Positions 7,789 to 18,836 of a stretch of 64,000 nucleotides of DNA are shown here, one piece after another. A program made the position numbers and the translations under genes. Below the pieces are notes generated by a model. The model worked only from the letters and a program-made list of their open reading frames with translations. It was not told the DNA's origin and made no database searches. Positions within the stretch are counted from its first letter, which is position 1, and the number at the start of each line of letters is the position of its first letter. Source of the DNA: Ferrimonas balearica DSM 9799 (GTDB lineage Bacteria; Pseudomonadota; Gammaproteobacteria; Enterobacterales; Shewanellaceae); assembly GCF_000148645.1 (NCBI RefSeq), contig NC_014541.1, positions 4,215,160-4,279,159 on the forward strand. Direction: 5' to 3'.

Positions 7789-8970
7789 TCAGGCGTGCTG
7801 GCCCGCCACATAGCCGCTGCTCCAGGCCCACTGGAAGTTAAAGCCCCCCAGCCAGCCGGTTACGTCCATCACCTCTCCCACAAAAAACAGGCCAGGTACT
7901 GACTTGCATTCCATGGTTTTGGAGGAGAGTTCGTCGGTGTCGACGCCGCCCAGGGTCACTTCGGCAGTGCGATAACCCTCATCACCGGCCGGTTTCAGTT
8001 GCCAGCCATTAAGCTTGCCCGGAATGGTCTCCAGTGCGGCCTTGTTGAGCTGGCCCAGAGGCAGGTTCTGCCAGCCGTGGTAGGCCACCAGGGCTTCCGC
8101 CAGGCGCGCCGGGAAGTGCTCAGACAGCCAGGTCAGCAGCTGTCGCTTGGGCGAGCGCTGGCGGGCTTCGGTCAGGGACTGGGCTGCATCCAGTGACGGC
8201 AGCAGGTCGATGGTGACGGCCTCACCGCTCTGGCGGTAGTTGGACGCCTGCAGCACCGAGGGGCCGGACAGGCCACGGTGGGTGATCAGCATCTGCTCGG
8301 TAAAGCTCGGCCCCCGGGCAGCCTGAACGCTGGTGGTCAGACTGATGCCGGACAGCGGCTCGAAGTGCTGTTTTTCAACGGGTTGCAGGGTGAAGGGCAC
8401 CAGACCCGCACGGGTAGGGCGCACCTTCAGGCCAAACTGCTCAGCAATTTGGTAGCCGAACGGGGTGGCGCCCAGCTTCGGCATCGACAGGCCACCGGTC
8501 GCCACCACCAGCGATTCACACTGGATGCGACCGGCGCTGGTGGCGAGGCTGAAGCCGCCCTCCACCTGACTGACCGCTTCGATGGTGGTACGCAGCCGGA
8601 TCTGCACCTGGCCCTTGTCGCACTCCGCCAGCAGCATGCTGACGATATCTTTGGCGGAATCATCACAGAACAGCTGGCCGTGGTCGCGCTCGTGGTAGGC
8701 GATATTGTGTCGCACCACCATATCGAGGAAATCCCACTGGGTGTACTGAGCCAGCGCCGACTTGGGAAAGTGCGGGTTGGCACAGAGGTAGTTGGCCGGC
8801 TCCATATACAGGTTGGTGAAGTTGCAGCGGCCGCCGCCGCTGATCAGGATCTTCTTGCCCGCCTGTTTGGCGTGATCCAGCACCATGACCCGGCGACCAC
8901 GGGCCGCCGCGGTGGCTGCACACATCAAGCCGGCGGCACCGGCGCCGATCACTACCACATCTGTCTGCAT
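7789..8970 (-). CDS. BaiN/YhiN-type FAD-dependent flavoprotein (HI0933 family)
   Basis: 393 residues. The N-terminal dinucleotide fold VVVIGAGAAGLMCA binds FAD. GKKILISGGGRCNFTN and, near the C-terminus, VGEVMDVTGWLGGFNFQWAWSSG are signatures of the HI0933/YhiN family of predicted NAD(P)/FAD oxidoreductases. Members average about 390-410 residues and the physiological substrate is mostly unknown. The gene ends 7 nt beyond the 3' end of the convergent tRNA. It is separated from gpsA by a terminator, so it has its own promoter. Confidence 0.88.
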   Translation of the reverse strand: MQTDVVVIGAGAAGLMCAATAAARGRRVMVLDHAKQAGKKILISGGGRCNFTNLYMEPANYLCANPHFPKSALAQYTQWDFLDMVVRHNIAYHERDHGQLFCDDSAKDIVSMLLAECDKGQVQIRLRTTIEAVSQVEGGFSLATSAGRIQCESLVVATGGLSMPKLGATPFGYQIAEQFGLKVRPTRAGLVPFTLQPVEKQHFEPLSGISLTTSVQAARGPSFTEQMLITHRGLSGPSVLQASNYRQSGEAVTIDLLPSLDAAQSLTEARQRSPKRQLLTWLSEHFPARLAEALVAYHGWQNLPLGQLNKAALETIPGKLNGWQLKPAGDEGYRTAEVTLGGVDTDELSSKTMECKSVPGLFFVGEVMDVTGWLGGFNFQWAWSSGYVAGQHA

Positions 8971-9003
8971 TATTGATTTCCGTCAGCAGTCTGAATGAAC
9001 AAA

Positions 9004-9027
9004 AAGGGGATGCCTCGGCATCCCCTT
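9004..9027 (-). terminator. Terminator of the gpsA unit
   Basis: Near-perfect hairpin (AAGGGGATGC / GCATCCCCTT) followed on the minus strand by a run of five T. It lies 18 nt after the gpsA stop. Confidence 0.85.
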
Positions 9028-9044
9028 ATAACCTTAGCGCCGCA

Positions 9045-10049
9045 TCACTCCGGCTTCATGTCCCGCCCAAGCAAGGCCCGGGCGGCATCCTGTACCGGTT
9101 TGCCCTCATAGAGCACCTGATACAGTTGATCAGTAATCGGCATTTCGACCCCCTGACGTTTGGCCAGCAGGTACACCTCTTTGGCGTTACGGTAGCCCTC
9201 GACAACCTGACCGATCTCCTCCATCGCCAGCTCCACCCCTTTGCCCTGGCCCAGGGCCAGACCGAAGCGGCGGTTACGTGACAGGTTGTCGGTACAGGTC
9301 AGCACCAGATCACCCAGACCGGCCATGCCCATAAAGGTGTCCTTGTCGGCACCCAGTGAGCAGCCCAGTCGGCACATCTCCACCAGACCACGGGTGATCA
9401 GGGCAGTACGGGCGTTGGCGCCAAAGCCAATGCCGTCGGACATGCCGGCGCCAATGGCGATCACGTTCTTCACCGCACCACCGAGCTGCATGCCGATAAA
9501 GTCCGGGTTGATGTACACCCGCATCCAAGTGCCGCAGTGCAGCAGCTGGGCCATCTCTTCGGCAAACTCCGGGTCGGTGGCGGCCAGGGAGATGGCGGTA
9601 GGCAAACCGGCGGCCATCTCTTTGGCAAACGTCGGGCCGGACAGCACCGCCAGCGGGATGCTATCGCCGAGGATCTCACGGGCCACATCCTGAAGCAGGC
9701 GACCGGTTTCCGGCTCCAGCCCCTTGGTGGCCCAGAGGATTCGGGCGTCATCACGCAGCAGCGGCTTGGCGCGGCTGAGCACTTCACCGAAGACGTGGCT
9801 GGGCACCACCACCAACACATCGCGGGAGGCGGCCAGGGCTTTGGCCAGATCGGCCTCTACCACCAGCGGGTCAGGGAAGGCGGCACCGGGCAGGAACGCG
9901 TCATTGCAGCGGTCCTGTTCCAGCTGGGCCATATGCTCGGGCTCGTGGCCCCACAGTACGGTGCGATGGCCGTTGCGGGCCAACGAAATAGCAAGGGCGG
10001 TGCCGTATGACCCCGCCCCGAGTACCGTAATCGCGGCTTGTTCAGTCAA
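9045..10049 (-). CDS. gpsA: Glycerol-3-phosphate dehydrogenase [NAD(P)+]
   Basis: 334-residue cytoplasmic enzyme that reduces dihydroxyacetone phosphate to sn-glycerol 3-phosphate for phospholipid synthesis. [12 protein letters not shown] (8-19) is the NAD(P) site; [11 protein letters not shown] and [13 protein letters not shown] contain the catalytic lysines, and [11 protein letters not shown] is the substrate loop. The start codon is TTG, preceded by GGAG at 8-nt spacing, and this gives the family N-terminus. It follows secB by 20 nt, the secB-gpsA order known from other gammaproteobacteria. Confidence 0.95.
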   Translation of the reverse strand: MTEQAAITVLGAGSYGTALAISLARNGHRTVLWGHEPEHMAQLEQDRCNDAFLPGAAFPDPLVVEADLAKALAASRDVLVVVPSHVFGEVLSRAKPLLRDDARILWATKGLEPETGRLLQDVAREILGDSIPLAVLSGPTFAKEMAAGLPTAISLAATDPEFAEEMAQLLHCGTWMRVYINPDFIGMQLGGAVKNVIAIGAGMSDGIGFGANARTALITRGLVEMCRLGCSLGADKDTFMGMAGLGDLVLTCTDNLSRNRRFGLALGQGKGVELAMEEIGQVVEGYRNAKEVYLLAKRQGVEMPITDQLYQVLYEGKPVQDAARALLGRDMKPE

Positions 10050-10069
10050 CTGAAAAGCTCCTGAGGTAA

Positions 10070-10564
10070 TTAGGCGTCTGCCTGAGCACCTTCAGCGGCG
10101 GCTTCTTGCTGACGCTTCTGCAGGTATTGGGCAAACAGGGCATCGAAGTTCACCGGCGCCAGGTTCAGCGGCGGGAAGGTGCCACGGTTAACCAGGCTGG
10201 CCACGGCTTCGCGGGCGTACGGGAACAGGATGTTGGGGCAACCGGCGCCCAGGGCGTGGGCCAGTTGCGGCTCAGGCAGGTTGGAGATGGTGAAGATACC
10301 GGCCTGCTGCACTTCGCACAGGAACGCCACGTCTTCGCCCACTTTGGTGGTCACGGTGATGGAGATCACCACTTCGAAGGTGTCGTCTGCCAGCTTGCTG
10401 GAGCGGGTGTCCAGGTCCAGCTTCACTTCCGGCTTCCACTCTTTCTGGAAGATGGTCGGAGAGTTCGGAGTCTCGAAAGAGATGTCCTTGGTGTATACGC
10501 GCTGGATCTGGAACTGCGGAGCAGCTTGTTCGTTAGTGGCGGCGTTGTTGGTTGCTTCAGCCAT
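10070..10564 (-). CDS. secB: Protein-export chaperone SecB
   Basis: 164 residues. The family core [25 protein letters not shown]-like strands ([14 protein letters not shown]), CEVQQAGIF and the [14 protein letters not shown] stretch [20 protein letters not shown] are all present. The tetrameric chaperone keeps preproteins unfolded and passes them to SecA. The C-terminus is acidic and Ala-rich. It is transcribed before gpsA, probably from a promoter in 10565-10715 together with or after the rhodanese gene. Confidence 0.95.
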   Translation of the reverse strand: MAEATNNAATNEQAAPQFQIQRVYTKDISFETPNSPTIFQKEWKPEVKLDLDTRSSKLADDTFEVVISITVTTKVGEDVAFLCEVQQAGIFTISNLPEPQLAHALGAGCPNILFPYAREAVASLVNRGTFPPLNLAPVNFDALFAQYLQKRQQEAAAEGAQADA

Positions 10565-10715
10565 TGTTTTTCCTACCTTAAATTTGTTCGTTATGTCGGG
10601 CTTCCATTCGCCGAGCCGGACGCCAAAGTGTCAGGCGACCAACGTTGCTGCGGACGGGTCCCCGTTATAGGGGTCGTTGATGGGGGCTGCGGCCGCCTCT
10701 GCGACCGCCATCCAA

Positions 10716-11153
10716 TCAGCGTTTTTTCTTCCGTACCACCGGCAGATTCGCGGCGTTCCAGTCGGTCATGCCACCGTGCAGGTTGTAGACCTGCTCGAAA
10801 CCGGCTTTAACCAGTACCTGGGCCGCCTGGGACGAACTGATCCCGGCGTTGCACACCACAATGATGGGGTCGTTCTTAAACTTTTCAACCGCCCCCAGCT
10901 GATTATTTTTGATCTGGGACAGGGGCACATTGATGGCGTCGACGATGTGGCCTTTCTTAAATTCGTCGGCACCGCGCACGTCCAGCACCTTGGCATCCTG
11001 ACGGTTGATCAGCAGGGTAGCTTGCTGGTGAGAAACGGTTTTGAACTTGGTCAACTTGCTCTTAACCAGAGACATGATGAACATCGCCAACAGGGCGACC
11101 CAGATCAGGCTGAGTACCGGGTTGCGGGCGAAAAAGTCGATGTATTCCTGCAT
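10716..11153 (-). CDS. yibN: Membrane-anchored rhodanese-like protein (YibN)
   Basis: 145 residues: one N-terminal transmembrane helix (~14-31) followed by a single rhodanese domain. The active-site loop CNAGISS begins at Cys101, so sulfurtransferase activity is possible; LDVRGADEFKKGHI is the other family signature. The context yibN-secB-gpsA with gpmM-envC on the other side is the same as in E. coli. A role near the Sec machinery has been proposed for E. coli YibN; here that is only inferred from neighbours. Confidence 0.88.
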   Translation of the reverse strand: MQEYIDFFARNPVLSLIWVALLAMFIMSLVKSKLTKFKTVSHQQATLLINRQDAKVLDVRGADEFKKGHIVDAINVPLSQIKNNQLGAVEKFKNDPIIVVCNAGISSSQAAQVLVKAGFEQVYNLHGGMTDWNAANLPVVRKKKR

Positions 11154-11351
11154 GAAAGTGCCTGTTAACTGACGCTATGAGTGAAATAACGGGCAGCAAG
11201 TATACCCTGTCATTTCCAAGGATGCAGCGTTGATGCGGCGGGATGGGGACGGCGCTGGTTTGCAGCGGAGCCCTCGGTGTACACTGAGTCACACTCAGCT
11301 AATCGACATCGGCGCCCCCGATAGTGACGGCGCCCAACGCAAGGACTCACC

Positions 11352-12884
11352 ATGACTGTCGCCCGCAAACCCCTGGCGCTGATCATCCTCGATGGTTGGG
11401 GCTACCGCGCCCCCAGTGCCGACAACGCCATTACCAACGCCAATACGCCCGTACTCGACGCCCTGTTTGCCGAGCGTCCCAGCACCCTGATCTCCGGTTC
11501 CGGCCTGGATGTGGGCCTGCCGGACGGGCAGATGGGTAACTCCGAAGTGGGCCACATCAATCTGGGAGCCGGCCGTGTGGTCTACCAGGAGCTGACCCGA
11601 ATCGGTAAGGCGATCAGCGACGGTGAGTTCCAGCACAACCCGGCAATGGCCAAGGCGGTGGACGATGCCGTGGCCAAGGACAAAGCGGTGCACATCATGG
11701 GCCTGCTCTCCCCGGGCGGCGTGCACAGCCATGAGGATCACCTCGAGGCGATGGTGCGCATGGCCGCTGAGCGTGGTGCTGAGCGCATCTACCTGCACGC
11801 CTTCCTGGACGGTCGCGACACCCCGCCGCGCAGCGCCGAAGCCTCCCTGGCCCGATTTGACGCACTGTTTGCTGAGCTGGGCAAAGGCGCCATCGCCAGC
11901 ATCGTCGGTCGCTACTACGCCATGGACCGTGACCAGCGCTGGGAGCGCGTCGAGCAGGCGTACCAGCTGCTGACCGAAGGCAAAGGCGCGCATCAAGCTG
12001 ACCACGCCGTCGACGCCCTGCACGCTGCTTACCAGCGCGATGAAAACGACGAGTTTGTTGCTCCCACCGTGATTGGCAGCCCGGCACCGATGGCCGATGG
12101 CGACGCACTTATCTTTATGAACTTCCGCGCCGACCGCGCCCGCCAGATCACCCGCGCCTTTGTCGACCCCGGTTTTGACGGTTTTGCCCGGGCCGCCACG
12201 CCCAAGCTGAACTTCGTGATGCTGACCCAATACGCTGCGGACATCGACGCGCCCTGCGCCTTCCCGCCGGTGGACCTGGTCAACACCTTCGGCGAGCTGA
12301 TGGCCAAAGCCGGCAAGAAACAGCTGCGCATCAGTGAGACCGAGAAGTACGCCCACGTGACCTTCTTCTTCAATGGCGGCGTGGAAACCCCGTTTGAAGG
12401 CGAGCAGCGCATCCTGATCAACTCCCCCAAGGTCGCCACCTACGACCTGCAGCCGGAGATGAGCAGCGAAGAGCTGACCGACCGCCTGGTGGCCGCCATC
12501 GAGTCCGGTGAGTTCGACGCCATCATCTGTAACTACCCCAACGGCGACATGGTGGGTCACACCGGCAATTTCGACGCGGCGGTCAAAGCCTGTGAAGCGG
12601 TCGACCGCTGCATCGGCCGGGTGGTCGAAGCGCTGGAGAAAGTGGGGGGCGAGTGCCTGATCACCGCCGACCATGGCAACGCCGAACAGATGAGCGACGT
12701 CAACACCGGTCAGGCCCACACCGCCCACACCAGTGAGCCGGTGCCGCTGATCTACGTCGGCCGCGACGCCGAACCCCGCCAGGGTGGCGCGCTGTCTGAC
12801 ATCGCTCCCACCATGCTGTACCTGATGGGCCAACCAATCCCCGCCGAGATGACCGGCCAGCCACTGCTGACCCTGAAATCGTGA
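11352..12884 (+). CDS. gpmM: Phosphoglycerate mutase, cofactor-independent
   Basis: 510 residues; converts 3-phosphoglycerate to 2-phosphoglycerate in glycolysis and gluconeogenesis using two Mn ions. LIILDGWG (Asp14) and [15 protein letters not shown] (nucleophilic Ser64) are the alkaline-phosphatase-like metal sites; [41 protein letters not shown] and [11 protein letters not shown] complete the signatures. AAGGA precedes the ATG. The stop overlaps the GTG start of envC, making this the first gene of the gpmM-envC-ctp-yibQ operon. Confidence 0.97.
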   Translation: MTVARKPLALIILDGWGYRAPSADNAITNANTPVLDALFAERPSTLISGSGLDVGLPDGQMGNSEVGHINLGAGRVVYQELTRIGKAISDGEFQHNPAMAKAVDDAVAKDKAVHIMGLLSPGGVHSHEDHLEAMVRMAAERGAERIYLHAFLDGRDTPPRSAEASLARFDALFAELGKGAIASIVGRYYAMDRDQRWERVEQAYQLLTEGKGAHQADHAVDALHAAYQRDENDEFVAPTVIGSPAPMADGDALIFMNFRADRARQITRAFVDPGFDGFARAATPKLNFVMLTQYAADIDAPCAFPPVDLVNTFGELMAKAGKKQLRISETEKYAHVTFFFNGGVETPFEGEQRILINSPKVATYDLQPEMSSEELTDRLVAAIESGEFDAIICNYPNGDMVGHTGNFDAAVKACEAVDRCIGRVVEALEKVGGECLITADHGNAEQMSDVNTGQAHTAHTSEPVPLIYVGRDAEPRQGGALSDIAPTMLYLMGQPIPAEMTGQPLLTLKS

Positions 12885-14008
12885 AACGACTGCTCTCCCT
12901 GACCCTGCTCCTCCTGCTGGCCACCCCGGTGGCCAGCCAGGAGGACGTGGCGCAACAACAGGCCCAGCTGGACAAGCTGAGCCGCGAAATCCAGCAGCGC
13001 CAAGCCAAGCTGTCCAAAGCCCAGGTGGCCAAGGACGGCCTGCAGGCGGAGCTGCGCCGCACCGATAAAGCGATCAGCGACAGCGCCCAGGCGCTGAAAG
13101 GGCAACAGCGCGCCCTGGCCAAAAGCGAAGCCACCCTGGCGGAGCTGGGCCAGCGTCAAAGTGAGCTGGAAGCCTCGCAGCGACGCCAACGCGACCAGCT
13201 GGCCGCCCAGGTGCGCACCGCCTGGATGAGCGGCGGGCAGGACCACACCGCCCTGCTGCTCGGCAACGATGACCCCGCTACGCTGGAGCGGATGCTGGTG
13301 TACTACCAGTACCTCAACCAGGCCCGCATTGACGCCATCGAGGCACTGAAAGCCACCGCCGCCGAACTGGCGTCGGTGATCAGCCAGCAACAGCAGGAGC
13401 GCGACCGACAGGCCGATCTGCTGCGTCAGCAGGAGCGGGAGCGGAGCCGCCTGGCAGAGCGTCAGAAGGAGCGCCAGACCGCCCTGGCCAAGCTGGAACG
13501 CCAGCTTCAGCGCGACAGCAACCAGCTGGCGCTGATGCAGGAGGACCGGGAAGTGCTGGAGCGAGCCATCACCGAAGCGCTGGAGGCCCTGGCCCGCAGC
13601 GCCACCCTGGATGGATTGGCCGACAGCAAAGGGCGTTTGCCCTGGCCCACCTCGGGCAAGGTCTCGAAGGGTTTTGGCAGTCACCGTGAAGGTCAGCTGA
13701 AGTGGAATGGCTGGCTGATGAGTGCTCCGGCAGGCCGGGAGATCAAAGCCATCAGCGCCGGTCAGGTGGTGTTTGCCGACTGGCTGCGCGGCTTTGGTCT
13801 GGTGGTGGTGGTGGACCACGGCGAGCATTACCTCAGCCTCTATGGCCACACTCAGGCCCTGCTGAAACAGGTGGGGGATGACGTCAAACCCGGCGAGGTA
13901 ATCGCCCTGACCGGCAGCTCCGGTGGCCTGCGGCAACCAGGTCTATACTTCGAAATACGCCATCGAGGGCGCGCCGTCGATCCCAAGCCGTATTTGAAAA
14001 AGGGATAG
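12881..14008 (+). CDS. envC: Murein hydrolase activator EnvC
   Basis: 375 residues: signal peptide (~1-19), long Gln/Arg-rich coiled coil (~22-245), then a C-terminal LytM/M23 domain. In E. coli, EnvC is recruited by FtsEX and activates the amidases AmiA/AmiB at the septum. As in that protein the LytM site is degenerate: the first zinc His and Asp are missing where WNGWLM stands, while LYGH and YFEIRH remain. The start is GTG, overlapping the gpmM stop (GTGA). Its partners ftsE and ftsX lie 4-5 kb away in this window. Confidence 0.93.
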   Translation: MKRLLSLTLLLLLATPVASQEDVAQQQAQLDKLSREIQQRQAKLSKAQVAKDGLQAELRRTDKAISDSAQALKGQQRALAKSEATLAELGQRQSELEASQRRQRDQLAAQVRTAWMSGGQDHTALLLGNDDPATLERMLVYYQYLNQARIDAIEALKATAAELASVISQQQQERDRQADLLRQQERERSRLAERQKERQTALAKLERQLQRDSNQLALMQEDREVLERAITEALEALARSATLDGLADSKGRLPWPTSGKVSKGFGSHREGQLKWNGWLMSAPAGREIKAISAGQVVFADWLRGFGLVVVVDHGEHYLSLYGHTQALLKQVGDDVKPGEVIALTGSSGGLRQPGLYFEIRHRGRAVDPKPYLKKG

Positions 14009-14041
14009 CGTCGCCGGCCCTCCTGATCAGGAGGGCAGCCC

Positions 14042-15247
14042 ATGCGGCGCATTATCCCCTTTCTGGTCGGCCTCCTGCTCTGCGCGTCCAGCGCGTTTGC
14101 CGGGCAGGAGTATCACAAGGATGCGGCTTCGCCGACCCAGCAGGATACCCAGGCTTTGGTCAACGCGGTTCAGGAGTTGATCGAGGATTACTACGTCGAC
14201 GAGGTGGATCAGCAAGCCCTGCTGGACGGCGCCCTCAAAGGCATGCTTGAGGTTCTCGACCCGCACTCCACCTACCTGCGTCCCCACACACTGTCCCTGC
14301 TGCGCGACAACAATCGCGGCCACTATTACGGCTATGGCCTTGAGGTGTCCGTGGATGAGGGCGAGATCCGGGTGGTCTCCCCCATGGCGAACTCCTCAGC
14401 GGAGTACGCCGGTGTGCAGCCCGGCGATGTGCTGTTGAAGGTCGATGAACTGGAGGCCGATCCGGACGACCTCGACCCCATGATCGCCTACATCAAGCAA
14501 GCCAGCCTGGATGACCGTCCGGTGCACCTGACCCTGCGCCGGGACAGCGAACCGGAACTGCTGGTGCTGAGACTGCTGCCCTCCGAGGTGGAGGTGGTGT
14601 CCAGCGAATCCCACCGTCTGCCGGGCAACATCGGTTACCTGCGCATCACCAGCTTTAACCAACGCACCGCCTCTGAGATCCGGCTGGCAGCACACCAACT
14701 GTCACAAGCGCCGCTGGATGGGCTGGTGCTGGACCTTCGCAACAACCCCGGTGGCTTACTGGATGCCGCGGTGCAGGTGGCGGACATGTTTCTCAGTGAA
14801 GGGGTGATCGTCACCACCCACGGCCGTTTCTTCGATGCCAACAGCCAGTACAGCGCCAGCCGCTTTACCCTGTTCCGTGATCTGCCGGTAGTGGTGATCA
14901 TCAACGAAGGCAGCGCCTCCGCCGCCGAGATCCTGGCTGGCGCCCTGCAGGACCAGGGCCGGGCCCTGCTGGTGGGGGAACGCTCCTTTGGCAAGGGCAC
15001 GGTGCAGAGCCTGATCCCGCTGCTGTCCGGCGGCGGCGCCATCAAGCTCACCACGGCCCGCTACGCCACCCCAAACGGCACCTTTATCGATCAACAGGGC
15101 ATCGATCCCGACGTCGCAGTGGAAGCCAAGGAAGATGGCGATATACTGAGCAATAACAATCCCTTGCTGAGTCTTCAGGATGATCCTCAGTTACTGGCAG
15201 CGTACGACCTTCTGGTCCCCAAATCGGCTCAGCTGGGCCGCCCTTAG
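14042..15247 (+). CDS. S41 family C-terminal processing peptidase
   Basis: 401 residues: signal peptide (~1-20), PDZ domain (~95-180) and S41 protease domain. The catalytic Ser is in NEGSASAAEILAGAL (about residue 290) and the Lys in GERSFGKGTVQS (about 315), with LDLRNNPGG before them. It acts in the periplasm on C-termini of envelope proteins. AGGAGG precedes the ATG. The location between envC and yibQ is seen in relatives and suggests a link to peptidoglycan hydrolase control. The 3' end overlaps yibQ by 68 nt. Confidence 0.92.
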   Translation: MRRIIPFLVGLLLCASSAFAGQEYHKDAASPTQQDTQALVNAVQELIEDYYVDEVDQQALLDGALKGMLEVLDPHSTYLRPHTLSLLRDNNRGHYYGYGLEVSVDEGEIRVVSPMANSSAEYAGVQPGDVLLKVDELEADPDDLDPMIAYIKQASLDDRPVHLTLRRDSEPELLVLRLLPSEVEVVSSESHRLPGNIGYLRITSFNQRTASEIRLAAHQLSQAPLDGLVLDLRNNPGGLLDAAVQVADMFLSEGVIVTTHGRFFDANSQYSASRFTLFRDLPVVVIINEGSASAAEILAGALQDQGRALLVGERSFGKGTVQSLIPLLSGGGAIKLTTARYATPNGTFIDQQGIDPDVAVEAKEDGDILSNNNPLLSLQDDPQLLAAYDLLVPKSAQLGRP

Positions 15248-15971
15248 TCTCGCCCTGTTCTGCGGCCTGGCCCATGCCGGGCCGCGACTCTCCCTGATCA
15301 TCGACGACATCGGCGCCCGCGAAGCGGACCGCGCCGCCCTCACGCTGCCCACTGAGGTCACTCTGGCGTTTCTGCCGCACACCCCCTGGGGGCGGGAACT
15401 GGCCCTGCAGGCCTGGCGCCAGGACCGGGAACTGATGTTGCACCTGCCGATGGGCACCACCGGTCCCAAATCCCCCGGCCCCTGGGCCATTGAGCCGGGC
15501 CAGGACCGCTGGCAGGTGCAGTACCGGGTGAAAAAAGCCCTGGCGGACATCCCCTTTGTAACCGGCGTGAACAACCATATGGGCAGCGCCGTCACTCCCG
15601 ATCCCGACCGTATGGCCTGGGTGATGGAGGTGCTCAGCCTGAAGGGACTCTACTTTGTCGACAGCGTCACCACCTCAGACAGCCGCGCTTACGAACAAGC
15701 GCTGGCCTGGGGGGTCGCCACCAAGAAAAGGGATGTGTTTCTCGACCCGGACCGGGCCGAAGGGACGCTGGAAAAGCAGTGGGCTGAAGCATTACGCCAG
15801 GCCGATAAGTTTGGCGAAGTGGTGGTGATCGGGCATCCCTACCCGGAAACCCTGACGTTTCTTGAAGCGACCCTGCCAACCCTGGCCGAACAGAATATCC
15901 AGCTGGTGCCGCTGTCGACGCTGTTTACCCCGCCCGTACTGTCGCCGCTTCCAGTTCAGTCAGCACGCTGA
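15180..15971 (+). CDS. yibQ: Divergent polysaccharide deacetylase, YibQ family
   Basis: 263 residues with an N-terminal hydrophobic signal (~18-33) and a divergent polysaccharide-deacetylase fold. LSLIIDDIG holds the Asp pair and LHLPMGT, VNNHMGSAVT and VIGHPYPETL are family motifs. Enzyme activity is unproven for the family. The ATG at 15180 follows CAGG and overlaps the peptidase gene by 68 nt; later starts would cut into the signal, so the overlap is probably real. Its last 47 nt overlap the convergent YkgJ-like gene. Confidence 0.88.
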   Translation: MILSYWQRTTFWSPNRLSWAALSLALFCGLAHAGPRLSLIIDDIGAREADRAALTLPTEVTLAFLPHTPWGRELALQAWRQDRELMLHLPMGTTGPKSPGPWAIEPGQDRWQVQYRVKKALADIPFVTGVNNHMGSAVTPDPDRMAWVMEVLSLKGLYFVDSVTTSDSRAYEQALAWGVATKKRDVFLDPDRAEGTLEKQWAEALRQADKFGEVVVIGHPYPETLTFLEATLPTLAEQNIQLVPLSTLFTPPVLSPLPVQSAR

Positions 15972-16185
15972 GGGCCACCGCATCGGTGCTGCCACAGATG
16001 TCCGGGTCGGGCTTAAAGTCACTGCACACCGCCGGACGACCCGGTTGGCCGAAGATTTTGCACAGATTGCGGTCATCCAGCTGAATGCAGCGCACTCCGG
16101 CGGGCTTGCCGTTGGGCATGCCCGGAATGGGGGAGGTGATGGATGGGGCGATGCAACAGGCTCCGCACCCCAGTCGACACTGCAT
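15925..16185 (-). CDS. YkgJ family cysteine-cluster protein
   Basis: 86 residues with an N-terminal CRLGCGACC cluster and further Cys at VRCIQ, LCKIF, VCSDF and DICGS, the pattern of the YkgJ/UPF0153 family, thought to bind zinc or an Fe-S cluster. The ATG at 16185 is preferred over an upstream in-frame TTG (16197) because GGAG sits 7 nt before it and the Cys cluster follows Met directly, as in homologues. The gene lies downstream of rpoH beyond a terminator. Function unknown. Confidence 0.8.
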   Translation of the reverse strand: MQCRLGCGACCIAPSITSPIPGMPNGKPAGVRCIQLDDRNLCKIFGQPGRPAVCSDFKPDPDICGSTDAVALSVLTELEAATVRAG

Positions 16186-16206
16186 AATGGACTCCAAACA
16201 ACAGAA

Positions 16207-16229
16207 AAACGGGCCGTTTGGCCCGTTTT
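16207..16229 (-). terminator. Terminator after rpoH
   Basis: Inverted repeat AACGGGCC / GGCCCGTT with a 4-nt loop, A-run on one side and T-run on the other; it lies 18 nt past the rpoH stop. Confidence 0.85.
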
Positions 16230-16246
16230 TTCAACAATTCAAAAGC

Positions 16247-17107
<861 letters not shown>

Positions 17108-17223
17108 GCTGTACCTCGTTCGTTGCGGGATGGGGGAGTCTAGCACGCCCCAACGGTAAAGGTTAAGGGAGGCGCCAATCGACGGATTCCGGGTTCAGAC
17201 TCCATTTGGCTGGCCCGGTTCCC

Positions 17224-18168
17224 TCAACGTGGTTCGATGGCGCGCAGATGACGACGGACCGACAGCCAGGCCCCCAGCCATCCCAGCCCGCAGGCGAACA
17301 GGATCAGCAGGCCGCTTTGGCTGCCGCTCAGCCCCTCCAGCCGGATCTGACTGCGGTAGAGGCTGAGCAGCTGAGCCACCGCCCCGTCGAGCCAGATCAG
17401 CATGGCATTGACCAGCACCATGGCGATCAACGCCGCCAGCAGGCCCAGCCAGATACCACCGTACAGGAAGGGACGGCGGATAAAGGCTTCGGTAGCCCCC
17501 ACCAGCTTCATCACTTTGATCTCGTGGAAACGCTGCATGATCGCCAACCGGATGGTGTTTCCGGTGATCAGCACCACCGCCAGGATCAACAGGGCTGCCA
17601 GGGCACTGCCGGACTGGCGTCCAACCTGTCCCAGAGCCTGCAGTCGCTGCAGCCAATCCAGGTCGAGTCGCGCCATCGCCACCTCCGGCAACTGCGCCAG
17701 CTTATCGCGCAGATCCCGCGCGGCATCCGCTTCGCTGTAACGGGAAGAGGGCTGCACCCGTACTACTGCGGGTAGCGGGTTACTGTCGAGGTATTTGAGC
17801 GCTTCACCAAACTGGCTGTGGGACTGGAACTCCGCCAGCGCCTCATCCGGGCTGAGGTAGTGCACCTCAAGAATCTCCGACATGGAACGCAGCTGAGTCA
17901 CCACACTCTGGCGCCGGGTTTCGTTGCTGTCGAGGCGCAGAAACAGGCTGATCTCGGCGGCACTCTGCCACTGTGCCTCCACTTTGGCGGCGTTGTTGGA
18001 GAGCACCATCAACAGCGCGGGCAGAGACAGGCTGAAGCCCAGCACCAGCATGGTCATCAGCGAGGTCATCGGGGTGCGCCAAAGCTCACCGAGGCTGCTC
18101 AGTGCCTGGCGCAGATGCTGTTGCAGGCCGCTTTTCAGGCGCTGCGAGAAAGGCAGTTTGGCTTTCAC
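17224..18168 (-). CDS. ftsX: Cell-division protein FtsX (ABC permease)
   Basis: 314 residues, four transmembrane helices (about 42-65, 187-210, 238-262, 280-302) with a large periplasmic loop after the first, which binds EnvC in E. coli. The N-terminus RLKSGLQQHLRQALSSLGELWRTPM is cytoplasmic. RFHEIKVMKLVGATEAFIRRPFLYGG is the FtsX coupling motif. The start overlaps the ftsE stop by 4 nt (ATGA). With FtsE it forms an ABC-type complex at the septum that controls murein hydrolases. Confidence 0.95.
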   Translation of the reverse strand: MKAKLPFSQRLKSGLQQHLRQALSSLGELWRTPMTSLMTMLVLGFSLSLPALLMVLSNNAAKVEAQWQSAAEISLFLRLDSNETRRQSVVTQLRSMSEILEVHYLSPDEALAEFQSHSQFGEALKYLDSNPLPAVVRVQPSSRYSEADAARDLRDKLAQLPEVAMARLDLDWLQRLQALGQVGRQSGSALAALLILAVVLITGNTIRLAIMQRFHEIKVMKLVGATEAFIRRPFLYGGIWLGLLAALIAMVLVNAMLIWLDGAVAQLLSLYRSQIRLEGLSGSQSGLLILFACGLGWLGAWLSVRRHLRAIEPR

Positions 18169-18833
18169 AGGGCCACCTCCTCGCTGACCATACGGCCCTG
18201 ACGCAGGGTCAGGGTGCGGTAGCGCATGCGGGCAATCAGGCCCAGATCGTGGGTGGCGATCAGTACAGTGGTGCCGGACGCGTTCAGGGTTTCAAACAGG
18301 CGCAGGATGTCCATCGACAGCTTGGGGTCGAGGTTGCCGGTGGGTTCATCCGCCAGCAGCAGCGGCGGGCGGTTGATCACCGCACGGGCGATGCCCACGC
18401 GCTGCTGTTCACCACCGGACAGTTGGATCGGGGCGTAAGCGGCTTTGTCGCCGAGGCCAACCATATCCAGCGCCCCCTCCACCCGTTTGCTGATCTCACT
18501 GCTTTTGAAGCCTTCGATCACCAACGGCAGCGCCAGGTTGTCGTAGACGCTGCGGTCCATCAACAGGTTGTGGTCCTGAAAGATGATGCCGATATTGCGG
18601 CGCAGATAGGGCACATCGCCGCGCTTCATCTTGGCGATGTCCTGACCGTGAATGGTCACCTTGCCGGTGGTTGGGCGCTCAATGGCGGTAATCAGCTTGA
18701 GCAGGGTGCTCTTGCCTGCGCCGCTGTGGCCGGTGAGGAAAGCCATCTCTCCCGGTGCCAAGCCAAAGGACACATTTTCCAGCGCCATACGGCCGCCGGG
18801 GTAGATCTTGTTGACCTGCTCAAACTGGATCAT
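18165..18833 (-). CDS. ftsE: Cell-division ATP-binding protein FtsE
   Basis: 222-residue ABC ATPase. Walker A GHSGAGKST (~36-44), Q-loop FQDHNLLMDRSV, signature LSGGEQQRVGIARA, Walker B LLLADEPTGNLD and H-loop ATHD are intact. It pairs with FtsX. The gene starts 3 nt after the ftsY stop and overlaps ftsX, so ftsY-ftsE-ftsX is one transcript. Confidence 0.97.
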   Translation of the reverse strand: MIQFEQVNKIYPGGRMALENVSFGLAPGEMAFLTGHSGAGKSTLLKLITAIERPTTGKVTIHGQDIAKMKRGDVPYLRRNIGIIFQDHNLLMDRSVYDNLALPLVIEGFKSSEISKRVEGALDMVGLGDKAAYAPIQLSGGEQQRVGIARAVINRPPLLLADEPTGNLDPKLSMDILRLFETLNASGTTVLIATHDLGLIARMRYRTLTLRQGRMVSEEVAL

Positions 18834-18836
18834 CGC

